This document shows, in pieces, positions 17,042 through 25,335 of a stretch of DNA of 64,000 bases. Below the pieces are notes generated by a model, which saw only the letters and a list, made by a program, of their open reading frames with translations, was not told where the DNA came from and did not search any database. The position numbers and the translations under genes are program-made. The first letter of the stretch is position 1; each line of letters begins with the position of its first letter. This DNA comes from WYEN01 sp049976205. GTDB taxonomy: Archaea; Thermoproteota; Thermoprotei_A; Sulfolobales; AG1. The stretch spans positions 59,238 to 123,237 of the forward strand of contig JBMFIR010000001.1 in assembly GCA_049976205.1 (NCBI GenBank). Reading direction: 5' to 3'.

Positions 17042-17841
17042 CTGGGTGTTAGGATCCCTTCTGAGATTAAATACTCAATTAGTTTAGATATTTTCTCATT
17101 CATATCTTTCCCCTCGATAATTAAACCTTTTCTAGAGACTTTTACCCCCTCATAGTTTTTCTCTACTAACTGTTCAAGAGATGTTATCGCAAGGTCCTGC
17201 AATTTATATATTGTTAAAGGTTTCTTCATGGCGGCTCTTATCTGCATTAACGTAGGTAGCTTAGGTGTGTTAATTTCTCTGGTCACAGAGATCACCGCAG
17301 GTAAATAGACTTCAACAGTCTCTAAGTAATTCTCTAGATCCCTCTCAATAATTAATTTACCATCTTTATAATCTATTTTTCTAGCAAAACCCACGTAGGG
17401 AAGATCTAACTCAGAAGCTACTCTAGCAGGTACCTGAGAGGTGAATTTATCAACTGTAGCTTCACCAGCTAATATGAGTCTGACATCTCCTATTTTTTTG
17501 ATAACATCAGCTATTATTTTAGCTGTATAGTAACTATCTAGATCTGTTATTTTCTCATCTGCTACTAAGACTGCTTCATCGGCTCCTAAAGCTAATATCT
17601 CTCTTAGTAGATTCTGTGCCTCCTGTAATCTCTTGCTATAAGGCCCCCATGTAAGTACTGATATCGAAACCACTTTATTAAAGCCGTACTGTCTTAATCT
17701 ATTAGCCTCTTCTAAAGCATTTCGATCTATGTCACTGATTTTAAGAGGAATATCACTAAGTAAAGGTTTATTTGTAGAGGGATCAAATCTCATCTGACCA
17801 GTATCAATTGCTAATTTAACTAGTACCGCAATAGAACTCAA
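17038..17841 (-). CDS. etfB: Electron transfer flavoprotein, beta subunit
   Basis: AMP/flavin-binding partner of EtfA. Family motifs are visible: LKISDIDRNALEEANRLR near 31, GADEAVLVAD near 92, LILAGEATVDKFTSQVPARVA near 120 and the signature-like VEVYLPAVISVTREINTPKLPT (in two parts) near 174. Length of 267 residues fits. It is first in a two-gene operon with etfA. The 75-bp gap to the divergent methionine synthase gene contains A/T-rich box A elements for both directions. Whether this ETF bifurcates electrons cannot be decided from sequence by eye. Confidence 0.94.
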   Translation of the reverse strand: MSSIAVLVKLAIDTGQMRFDPSTNKPLLSDIPLKISDIDRNALEEANRLRQYGFNKVVSISVLTWGPYSKRLQEAQNLLREILALGADEAVLVADEKITDLDSYYTAKIIADVIKKIGDVRLILAGEATVDKFTSQVPARVASELDLPYVGFARKIDYKDGKLIIERDLENYLETVEVYLPAVISVTREINTPKLPTLMQIRAAMKKPLTIYKLQDLAITSLEQLVEKNYEGVKVSRKGLIIEGKDMNEKISKLIEYLISEGILTPR

Positions 17842-17916
17842 AGAATATTCCCCATTAATACTTTGATTTAAATTTATTTAAAGAATTAATTCATGTTATT
17901 TATTGAGGTATATTAA

Positions 17917-18942
17917 ATGGTTCTTAGAGAATTAGGTGTCGAGTTACCGATTCTGCCAACAACTGTTATAGGTAGCTATCCTAGACCTAGATGGCTTAGA
18001 CATATAATAAGACTATACAGAGCAGGAAGAGTCGATGAGAAAATACTTCAAGAATCTTTTGATGACGCAGTCTATACCGTAGTTAAGGAGCAGGAGGATG
18101 CTGGAGTAGATATACCTAGTGATGGTGAGATGAGAAGAGACGAGATGGTTGAGTATTTCGCTGAGAGAATCAAAGGATTCAGATTTTACGGACCTGTGAG
18201 AGTTTGGGGGAATAACTTCTTTAATAAACCCGCTGTCGTTTCTAAATTAGAATACGAGAAACCTATTGTAGTTAATGAATATCTATTTCTAAGGAAAGTA
18301 AGCACTAGAAAAGTTGTTAAAGTAACAATAACTGGACCCTATACAATAACTGATTGGAGCTATAATGAGTACTACCCCTCTAAGGAGGAGTTAGCTTTTG
18401 AATTAGCGAAGATAATTAATAGAGAAATAATAGAGTTGGAGAAAGCTGGGGCGTTATTTGTACAAGTAGATGAGCCAGCGCTAACAACTCACCCAGACGA
18501 GATGGAGTGGGCCGTTGAGGCTATAAATGAGGTCGCTAGAGGTGTGAGTATCAAGCTTGGTATACATGTTTGCTATAGCAATTATGAGCTCTTATCTAAA
18601 TATTTTGATAGATTGAACTTTAGTCAATTCGCTCTTGAATTTGCTAATAGAGGTTTTAGAGATCTTGAGGTTCTGAAGAGATTAGGAGACAAAGAAATAG
18701 GTTTCGGAGTTATAGATGTTCACTCAAGAAGAGTCGAGAACGTAGATGAAGTAGTTAATGCTTTAAATAAAGTATTTAAATACGTAGATCCAGAAAGAAT
18801 TTATGTGAATCCTGACTGTGGCCTCAAGCTTCTACCTAGAGAAATTGCCAAGGCAAAATTAGAAGTCATGGTTAAAGGAGTTAATATCGTTAGAGAACAA
18901 TTAAAGAAAAGAGGGCTAGAGAAAATAATTATGAGAGGGTGA
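17917..18942 (+). CDS. metE: Core methionine synthase, zinc-site half (MetE C-terminal type)
   Basis: Cobalamin-independent methionine synthase catalytic domain alone (341 residues, against about 750 for full MetE). The zinc site is intact: His217 and Cys219 in GIHVCYSNY, Glu241 in LEFAN and Cys301 in NPDCGLK. Substrate loop elements are TTVIGSYPRP near 15, DGEMRRDEM near 69 and DEPAL near 185. Archaea use such short enzymes with methyl donors other than, or as well as, folates. The next gene, three bases on, is a zinc-less paralogue that may act as the N-terminal half. Confidence 0.9.
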   Translation: MVLRELGVELPILPTTVIGSYPRPRWLRHIIRLYRAGRVDEKILQESFDDAVYTVVKEQEDAGVDIPSDGEMRRDEMVEYFAERIKGFRFYGPVRVWGNNFFNKPAVVSKLEYEKPIVVNEYLFLRKVSTRKVVKVTITGPYTITDWSYNEYYPSKEELAFELAKIINREIIELEKAGALFVQVDEPALTTHPDEMEWAVEAINEVARGVSIKLGIHVCYSNYELLSKYFDRLNFSQFALEFANRGFRDLEVLKRLGDKEIGFGVIDVHSRRVENVDEVVNALNKVFKYVDPERIYVNPDCGLKLLPREIAKAKLEVMVKGVNIVREQLKKRGLEKIIMRG

Positions 18943-18945
18943 TCC

Positions 18946-19920
18946 ATGATCTTTAGATCAGTTATATTTGGTTCTATGCCCAGAAGTAGGAGATTAGCTA
19001 GAGCAATATCAAGATATCAGTCTAATAAAATTGATGTAAACGCCTTAGAAGAGGTATATAGAAAAGATCTGAGGAAATTCCTAGAATATGTGTATACAAA
19101 TAATATATATAGATCTAGCGATGGAATGTATCGATGGGATGATCTATTTAATCCATTAGCTAACTATATGAGTCTAGATGTCAATGGTCTCAAGAGATTC
19201 TATGATAATAATTTCTTCTTTAGACAACCCATATTCAATAAATCTATATCCTACGAAGAACCTAAGATAAGCAAGACCATGATAAATGATATAAAAATAA
19301 TAGGATTTAGTAATAGAGTAGAAAGGATAAGTCTAACTCTTCCCGGCCCTCTTACACTGGTTATGAATTCTTTAATAGATGAAGGCTTATACACATCAAA
19401 AATAAAGGTAGCAGAAGAATACGTCGAGAAAGTAGTTATTAAAGAAATCACTTACGCTTATAGAGAGGGTGTTAGACACATAGATCTTCACGAACCAGAG
19501 CTCGCTTTCTCGAAGATCTCTCCAGAGATCTTAGATCTATATAAGAGAATTGCCGAGAACTTTGGAGGGAACATATGGATCATTATTTACTTCGGCTATG
19601 ACAGCGACAATATTCAATTACTAAGAAAATTATCCGAGGAAAAGAAAATAATACCTGTCGTAGATCTAGTATCAACAAAACCCTCAATAGATAAAGTTGC
19701 TGAGGATCTTAGAGGACTAAGAGAGTATGGACTAGGTATTCTAGACAGTAGAAACACTAAGATAGAAGTCTTAAAAGAATTAAGATCTGTTCTAGAGAAA
19801 GTTGAGAAAGAGTCTCGAGATACAGAATACATATACATAACCCATAACTCGAACCTAGAATTCTTACCAGAGAAAATAGCATTCAGAAAAATAAAGTTAC
19901 TTAGCAGATTAGTCTCTTGA
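18946..19920 (+). CDS. MetE-like paralogue without zinc ligands
   Basis: 324-residue TIM-barrel relative of the preceding gene. SVIFGSMPRSRRL aligns with its partner's start and LHEPELAF with DEPAL. The zinc ligands are replaced: IYFGYD stands for HVCYSN and THNSNLEFLP for NPDCGLKLLP. Full MetE consists of an N-terminal, zinc-free barrel and a C-terminal zinc barrel, and tandem separate genes for the two are known in Sulfolobales, so this is probably the N-terminal-type half working in complex. GGTGATCC precedes ATG 18946, overlapping the partner's stop, giving tight coupling. Confidence 0.75.
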   Translation: MIFRSVIFGSMPRSRRLARAISRYQSNKIDVNALEEVYRKDLRKFLEYVYTNNIYRSSDGMYRWDDLFNPLANYMSLDVNGLKRFYDNNFFFRQPIFNKSISYEEPKISKTMINDIKIIGFSNRVERISLTLPGPLTLVMNSLIDEGLYTSKIKVAEEYVEKVVIKEITYAYREGVRHIDLHEPELAFSKISPEILDLYKRIAENFGGNIWIIIYFGYDSDNIQLLRKLSEEKKIIPVVDLVSTKPSIDKVAEDLRGLREYGLGILDSRNTKIEVLKELRSVLEKVEKESRDTEYIYITHNSNLEFLPEKIAFRKIKLLSRLVS

Positions 19921-19930
19921 TGGTAGATAG

Positions 19931-20779
19931 GTGCTGATTATAGAGAGATTAAAGAGAAAATTTTTATCAAGTAAAATACTTCTTCCTCGTGTAGCAAAAC
20001 AAGTTTTTTCATTATTTCTTAGACCTGTGTATAGGATATATGAATGGAAACTCTATAGAGAAATAAGAAATGGTCCTATGCCTAAACATGTCGCAATAAT
20101 TCCTGATGGTAATAGACGTTGGGCGAGTATGATGGGTCTCGAGAAAAGTTACGGTCATTTATTTGGGTATAATAAAATGAAGGAAGTTCTTGAGTGGCTT
20201 AATGATCTAGGGATTAAAGCAATAACTATATATGCTATGTCTTATGAAAATTGTTTATACAGACATCCCGAAGAAAAAAAGAATCTCTATAATTTAATAA
20301 ATAAAGGTCTAATCGAACTTAATGAGTATGCGAATAAATACAGAGTAAAGGTTAAGGTTTTAGGTAGACTAGATCTTGCTCCAGAAGAAATTATTAAAAA
20401 CGCTAAGTACATTGAGAAACAAAGCTCTGTTTATAATGATAGAATTCTTAATATATTACTTTGCTATGGAGGAAGACAAGAGATAGTTGATGCGATAAAA
20501 AATCTTTATAAAGATGCTGCCAAGGGACATATAGATATTGAAAAACTTAATGAGGAAACATTATCAAAGTATCTGTACACTGGTTTCATGGGGGATCTGC
20601 AGGAGCCTGATTTAGTAATTAGAACATCTGGTGAAATTAGAATAAGTAACTTTCTCCTTTGGCAATCTGCTTACTCAGAACTATTCTTCTGCGAGGCACT
20701 ATGGCCTGAATTTAGAAAAATAGATCTTTATAGAGCAATAAGATCTTTTCAGAGAAGAGAGAGGAGATTTGGTAGATAG
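19931..20779 (+). CDS. uppS: Cis-prenyltransferase (polyprenyl diphosphate synthase)
   Basis: Makes long-chain cis-polyprenyl diphosphate, the precursor of the dolichol-type carriers used in archaeal N-glycosylation. HVAIIPDGNRRWA carries the catalytic Asp59; YGHLFGYNKM, TIYAMSYENCLYRHPEE, LLCYGGRQEIVDA and LVIRTSGEIRISNFLLWQSAYSELFF (in parts) are the other conserved regions. A basic, hydrophobic N-terminal extension of about 50 residues probably contacts the membrane. The start is GTG 19931, 10 bases after the MetE-paralogue stop, so it is likely in the same transcript. Confidence 0.93.
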   Translation: MLIIERLKRKFLSSKILLPRVAKQVFSLFLRPVYRIYEWKLYREIRNGPMPKHVAIIPDGNRRWASMMGLEKSYGHLFGYNKMKEVLEWLNDLGIKAITIYAMSYENCLYRHPEEKKNLYNLINKGLIELNEYANKYRVKVKVLGRLDLAPEEIIKNAKYIEKQSSVYNDRILNILLCYGGRQEIVDAIKNLYKDAAKGHIDIEKLNEETLSKYLYTGFMGDLQEPDLVIRTSGEIRISNFLLWQSAYSELFFCEALWPEFRKIDLYRAIRSFQRRERRFGR

Positions 20780-20821
20780 AATACTCAAAAAGCTCCTAGA
20801 TAATTAATTAATATTAATCAA

Positions 20822-21874
20822 TTACCTTCTCTTAAACCACTTATCTAAACCACTACTTTTCGTGGAGGCTTTAACAGCTTTTTCTAATCTCTCAATATGT
20901 TTCTCAACTCTATCTCTCGAAAATTCGTACTCCTCAACCAATATCTCTATTATTTTTGACGCTTCAGGTTCTTTCCACTCAAGCCTGTAATCGGACGTGG
21001 TGGGAGGGTTAAGAAAGAATTTTTTAATCTCCATGGGATCTATCGGGAACGAGGCTTTGGGAAGAGATTTAAGTGCTTTTTCAAGAGAGCCGTAACTCTT
21101 TATTATCTGGAGAGCTGTTTTAGGACCAATACCCTCAACACCATCTGGATTATAATCTGTTCCTATCAATATTCCTATATCAATAAGTTGTTCTCTGGAT
21201 AAACCCAAGCTTTTCAACAGATCATCTAATACTATAAGCTCAGGTGAGAGCTCCACATAAACATCTTTACCAGGTAACTTTCTTTTACCTGTTATAGTAA
21301 GGTTCCTAACCAGCCTAGGCGAACCAAATAGTAAGGAATCGTAGTCTTGACTAGCACTTGCCCAAACATCTCCCTTAGCAGCCATATAGGCTGCCTGAGC
21401 CTCACCCTCTGAAGGTGCCTGTACCCATGGAATACCCATGGCATCTAGCAATTTTTTAGATGCATCAACCATATCATTTGTTAATTTAGATGTCGCTTGA
21501 GCATATTTTTTCATTGCCTCAATATCTCCTTTCTCCTTAGCCTCCCTGTATTTTTCCTCGGCTTTTTGCTTCTGAATGCTCCTAGATAAAATTTCGCTAT
21601 ACTTGATCTCTGGAGGTTTTCCATCAAATACATATACGGGCTTAATTCCTTCTTCAATTATATTAATTGTTCTATAGAAAAGGCCTGATAAATGACTGGT
21701 TACCCTACCCTTACTATCCATTAGAGGGGTTCCATCAGGTTGTCTAATAGCTGATAGGAACTGATATAGGGCATTATAAGCATCTATAGCGATTACTTTA
21801 CCACTTAATTCTCGTAGATCATATATTTCCTTAATCACTTTCTCGGGGATAATATCTCTTAAATTAACACCCAT
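20822..21874 (-). CDS. fen1: Flap endonuclease 1
   Basis: Structure-specific 5' nuclease for Okazaki-fragment maturation and base-excision repair. It starts MGVNLRD with the mature N-terminal Gly. Metal ligands are Asp31 (IAIDAYN), the Glu pair in PSEGEAQA, Asp residues in ASQDYDSLLFG and GTDYNPDG, and a helix-hairpin-helix GVEGIGPKTAL. The C-terminus SSGLDKWFKRR is a PCNA-interacting motif. Length of 350 residues is standard. It is convergent with the prenyltransferase gene. Confidence 0.96.
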   Translation of the reverse strand: MGVNLRDIIPEKVIKEIYDLRELSGKVIAIDAYNALYQFLSAIRQPDGTPLMDSKGRVTSHLSGLFYRTINIIEEGIKPVYVFDGKPPEIKYSEILSRSIQKQKAEEKYREAKEKGDIEAMKKYAQATSKLTNDMVDASKKLLDAMGIPWVQAPSEGEAQAAYMAAKGDVWASASQDYDSLLFGSPRLVRNLTITGKRKLPGKDVYVELSPELIVLDDLLKSLGLSREQLIDIGILIGTDYNPDGVEGIGPKTALQIIKSYGSLEKALKSLPKASFPIDPMEIKKFFLNPPTTSDYRLEWKEPEASKIIEILVEEYEFSRDRVEKHIERLEKAVKASTKSSGLDKWFKRR

Positions 21875-22043
21875 AGCATGTATCCAATTAAAATAATCGT
21901 GTTGTGAAATTAATAAAAAATTTTAGAAAATATGACACTCTACAACTCTTTAATTAAAAACAGGAGTTTTTAAAAATACTTGGTGACAAATCTTTACTCT
22001 CAAAGTTCCACTACACGACATATTAATAGAACTCGGCGGAGAT

Positions 22044-23090
22044 ATGGGTGAGTTCGCGGGTTTTAAGACAGCTATGAGCTATGGGGACCCTCTAGGAGAA
22101 CATTTAGCGGTTAGAGAGAGTCTTGCAGTGTTTGATATAAGTCATATGGGCAGGATTCTTGTCGAGGGGGAATCATCTTTTGAGTTACTTAATAAGCTGT
22201 TACCAAAGGATCTCTCTAAATCAAAGAATCAAAGAATGTTTGGGCCTACCGCTTTTCTTAACGAGAATGGAGGTTTTAAAGATGATGTTATGCTATATAG
22301 ATTTAGTGAGAGTAAGTGGTTAATTGTTTGTAACGCTATTAATCGTGATAAAGTTCTTAAGTGGCTAAATGAGTGGATCCAGAAACTATTATATTCAAAG
22401 ATCGTTGTAAAGGATCTCACTCTAGAAAAGGCTATGATAGCTGTTCAAGGTCCTCAGGCTAAAGATTTTATTACTAAAATAAAAGGTTTAGAAAATAGTT
22501 TATCTCTACAACCATTAGAATTCACACCTAATGTCTCTACGGAATACGGTTTAGTTGATATCATTAGCCGTAGTGGATGGACTGGTGAAGATGGTTTTGA
22601 GATTATAGGAGATCCATCAGTTATTGGGAGAATACTTAGAAGATTTAAGGAACTAGGTGTGAAATTAGCTGGTTTGATTGCTAGAGATACTCTTCGACTA
22701 GAGATGGGGTATGTCTTATATGGAAATGATATCAGTGAAGAAATAAATCCATATGAAGCAAGGTACTGGGTTTTCGATAAAGAGAAGAAAGATTGCGTAG
22801 GATGTGAGGTATTAAGAGATCTTGGGAGAAGAGGTGTTTCAAGAATCAGGTTTGGTATTAGAATGAAGAAAGGCTCTAGGCTGATTCCTAGAGCAGGCTA
22901 CGAGATACTTTATGAAGGAGAGGTTATCGGATATGTTACAAGTGGTGGATACTCACCTTATTTAGAAAGAGGTATAGGCATGGGTTATATAAAATCTTCT
23001 CATGCCTTACCAGGCCTTGATGTAGAGATAAGATTCAAAAATAGATCGGATGAAGCAAAAATTCTAGATTTCCCATTGATTAAAAAGTGA
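22044..23090 (+). CDS. gcvT: Glycine cleavage system T protein (aminomethyltransferase)
   Basis: Transfers the aminomethyl carbon from lipoylated GcvH to tetrahydrofolate or tetrahydropterin, releasing ammonia. The frame shows DISHMGRI near 32, FLNENGGFKDDVMLYR near 69, MIAVQGPQA near 129, SRSGWTGEDGFEI near 175 and ARDTLRLEMGY near 225. ATG 22044 is the first ordinary start, but codons upstream in the same frame still read as conserved T-protein sequence (LKVPLHDILIELGGD before MGEFAGF) back to about 21999, where the frame holds no ATG, GTG or TTG before TGA 21984. The true N-terminus therefore uses a rare start or a frameshift. GcvH follows 47 bp later; no gcvP is in the window. Confidence 0.9.
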   Translation: MGEFAGFKTAMSYGDPLGEHLAVRESLAVFDISHMGRILVEGESSFELLNKLLPKDLSKSKNQRMFGPTAFLNENGGFKDDVMLYRFSESKWLIVCNAINRDKVLKWLNEWIQKLLYSKIVVKDLTLEKAMIAVQGPQAKDFITKIKGLENSLSLQPLEFTPNVSTEYGLVDIISRSGWTGEDGFEIIGDPSVIGRILRRFKELGVKLAGLIARDTLRLEMGYVLYGNDISEEINPYEARYWVFDKEKKDCVGCEVLRDLGRRGVSRIRFGIRMKKGSRLIPRAGYEILYEGEVIGYVTSGGYSPYLERGIGMGYIKSSHALPGLDVEIRFKNRSDEAKILDFPLIKK

Positions 23091-23137
23091 TCGTTTTTAA
23101 AATTAAGTGTTATAAGCCTAGGTAGGTATTATTATAG

Positions 23138-23566
23138 GTGATTTTATTGAGTAAAGAAGGAGATTTAGTTGTTAAAAATTATAGGATCCCAAGAAATCTT
23201 CTCTATACTAAAGAAGATGAGTGGATCAGAATAGAGAATAATATGGCCATTATCGGGATCACAGACTATGCTCAAAAGAAACTTAAGAATATAATTTCAA
23301 TAGAGCTTCCGGACATAAATAAGAAAGTGTCAAGAGGAGAGGTAATAGCGACGATAGAGAGTGTTAAAGCTGTTGCAGATGTTTATGCACCATTATCAGG
23401 CGTTATTGTGGAGGTAAATGAGATATTGAGAGATGCTCCAGAGAAAATAAATCACGATCCCTACGGAGAAGGTTGGATAGCCAAGATCAAGATAGAGACT
23501 CAAGACGAAGTAAGTCACCTCTTAAGTCCAGAAGAATATGCCAAGAAAATAGCTGAGTCAGAATAG
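23138..23566 (+). CDS. gcvH: Glycine cleavage system H protein
   Basis: Lipoyl carrier shuttling the aminomethyl group between P, T and L proteins. The lipoylated Lys is Lys77 in IATIESVKAVADVYAPLSG (about 71-89), preceded by YTKEDEWI and IGITDYAQKKL and followed by NHDPYGEGWIAKI, all standard. Length of 142 residues is slightly long because of a short N-terminal lead. The start is either GTG 23138 or TTG 23147; the GGTGA around 23137 would serve the TTG, while GGTAGG at 23121 would serve the GTG. It is probably co-transcribed with gcvT. Confidence 0.94.
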   Translation: MILLSKEGDLVVKNYRIPRNLLYTKEDEWIRIENNMAIIGITDYAQKKLKNIISIELPDINKKVSRGEVIATIESVKAVADVYAPLSGVIVEVNEILRDAPEKINHDPYGEGWIAKIKIETQDEVSHLLSPEEYAKKIAESE

Positions 23567-23665
23567 TACATAGCTTAAGTACAGCTTTCTATCTTGTTCT
23601 GTACCAGAGATAATAGTTTTACTCCTAAAAATTAAAGAGGTGTATTAATATAAGTATTATATGGA

Positions 23666-23753
<88 letters not shown>

Positions 23754-23840
23754 CTAGCAGTTTTCAAAGATCTGGATTAGTGTAAGTCGTAATATTAGTT
23801 ATATCCCTAGTGTTCTACTATATAATTTAGGTTCGGAATA

Positions 23841-25037
23841 GTGTCAGAAGAGATTATCGAGAAAGTTAAAAAACTCATTGAAAATGTTACTTCTGGTAAA
23901 GCTTATAATGAAATGTTTATTCATCCAGATCCTGATTCATTAGTCGCAGCTTCCTTCATAATTAGATTACTCGGTTCCGCAAATAGAGAGATTGGGATTG
24001 TAAGCTATGATGATAGTATAGAGCCTAGTGATAAATCCCTATTAATAGGATTCAGTAAACCTAAGAGAGGTTTTAAAGGATTTTTAATTGGTAGAGATAA
24101 AACTCTCTCAATTAGAGAGGACAAATTTATTTTAATTCCTTACAAATATAGTTTTGTAAAGATCTTCTATGAAGCCTCTAAGGAAATCTATAGATTTCCG
24201 CGTGAGTTTAGAGAGTTTGCATTGGCATCTTATCTCTATAGTTTATCCCCTAATGAGATGATTCATAATATAGGAGATAGTGAATTAAATGCTAATTTAG
24301 ACGCTTTTGGATCAGATGTAGCAAAAATTACTTATGGATTAAAATTAATGAGTTTCTACGATGAGAATTATTTAGAGAGTACCCTGTTTTATACTATCGA
24401 TCCTTATATACCGGGGATTTCCGGAAATAAGGATAAGATTAAAACAGTTTTGGAATCATTAGGTTCAGGTAGAGGAAAAGAATATCTTCAGAGACTCAGC
24501 GATTTAATAAATAATATGGCGAAGATCAGTATTTTAAACCTAGGAAATAAGCCCTATTTTGATTCATCACCATTTATAGATCCATACGAAATTATTCGCG
24601 CACTAGACTTATTTATCAATAGAGATATAGCTTCTACGGCTATATACATTGCTTCAGGAGTCTCTGGAATAACTTACTTAGCCAATAGATTCCGAGAAAA
24701 ATTAGATGATTTAATAGATGTAATTAATAAAGTTCTCGGCGAAAAAAAATATGAAGTAATATCTCATAAAATCAATAATCTAAAAATCTCTGAGTTGTAC
24801 ATTAAGACATTCTCTTGCGAATATGATCTGTTATACGAGATATCCATTATATTTAAGGACTTAGGCATAATAAATACTCCTTTAGTTATTAAATGCGGGG
24901 ATAAGTACCTGTATCCATGGAATAAAGATATTGTTTTTTCCCCAGAAAGTATAGAGAATATCAGAGGCATGTTTCTTGTATTTGACTCGATCAAGAGTCT
25001 AGGTGATATCGAGAAATATGTTGAGAGTAGAGATTAG
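23841..25037 (+). CDS. Degenerate DHH-family protein, Cdc45/RecJ-like
   Basis: 398-residue protein. The N-terminus has a DHH phosphoesterase first motif (MFIHPDPDSLVAASFI, residues 25-40), but I find no DHH triad and no GGGH motif in the C-terminal domain, so nuclease activity is unlikely. Crenarchaea encode an inactive RecJ/Cdc45 homologue that binds GINS and joins the MCM helicase; length and degeneration fit that role, but this is inference. Its 3' end overlaps the Pcc1 gene, and RecJ-like/Pcc1 adjacency is also known in other archaea. The start is GTG 23841. Confidence 0.6.
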   Translation: MSEEIIEKVKKLIENVTSGKAYNEMFIHPDPDSLVAASFIIRLLGSANREIGIVSYDDSIEPSDKSLLIGFSKPKRGFKGFLIGRDKTLSIREDKFILIPYKYSFVKIFYEASKEIYRFPREFREFALASYLYSLSPNEMIHNIGDSELNANLDAFGSDVAKITYGLKLMSFYDENYLESTLFYTIDPYIPGISGNKDKIKTVLESLGSGRGKEYLQRLSDLINNMAKISILNLGNKPYFDSSPFIDPYEIIRALDLFINRDIASTAIYIASGVSGITYLANRFREKLDDLIDVINKVLGEKKYEVISHKINNLKISELYIKTFSCEYDLLYEISIIFKDLGIINTPLVIKCGDKYLYPWNKDIVFSPESIENIRGMFLVFDSIKSLGDIEKYVESRD

Positions 25038-25272
25038 ATCAGAGCTACAACTATCAGATAAGAAATTAGCTGAGACTATTCTCAGAAGTCTTGAACCAGA
25101 TAATATAGATATTCCTCAGGGGATATCATTAAGTGTTAAGGTTGTAGAAGATAAATTAATTATTAATATGAGTTGTGTACCGGAAAAAATTCTATCATGC
25201 AGATCTACATTAGATGAGATACTTATGCATATTGACAATATTCTCGATTCATTAAAAAATCTCAGCAAATAG
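25018..25272 (+). CDS. pcc1: KEOPS complex subunit Pcc1-like
   Basis: Small dimerising subunit of KEOPS, which makes t6A at position 37 of ANN-decoding tRNAs. The family pattern is visible: AETILRSLEPDNIDIP near the start, VVEDKLIINMSC in the middle and SCRSTLDEILMHIDNIL at the end. I choose ATG 25018, with GGTGAT about ten bases upstream; GTG 25003 is an alternative. It overlaps the DHH-like gene by 20 bp, so the two share a transcript. Kae1, Bud32 and Cgi121 are not in the window. Confidence 0.75.
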   Translation: MLRVEIRSELQLSDKKLAETILRSLEPDNIDIPQGISLSVKVVEDKLIINMSCVPEKILSCRSTLDEILMHIDNILDSLKNLSK

Positions 25273-25276
25273 CTAT

Positions 25277-25289
25277 ATAGGTCACCTAT
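25277..25289. promoter_or_regulatory. 13-bp inverted repeat upstream of thiDN
   Basis: ATAGGT-C-ACCTAT has perfect six-base arms around one base and lies between the pcc1 stop and the A/T-rich promoter of the thiD-thiN fusion. Archaeal thiamine genes can be controlled by ThiR repressors, so it may be an operator. It could equally be a weak terminator or chance. Confidence 0.3.
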
Positions 25290-25335
25290 TATATTCTTAT
25301 AATATAACTATCTATTATAAGGTAGGTGGTTAGTA

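Noticed and set aside
25273..25335. TPP riboswitch upstream of thiDN
   Set aside because: The 63-bp gap is too short and lacks the conserved thi-box bases; only a short inverted repeat is present.
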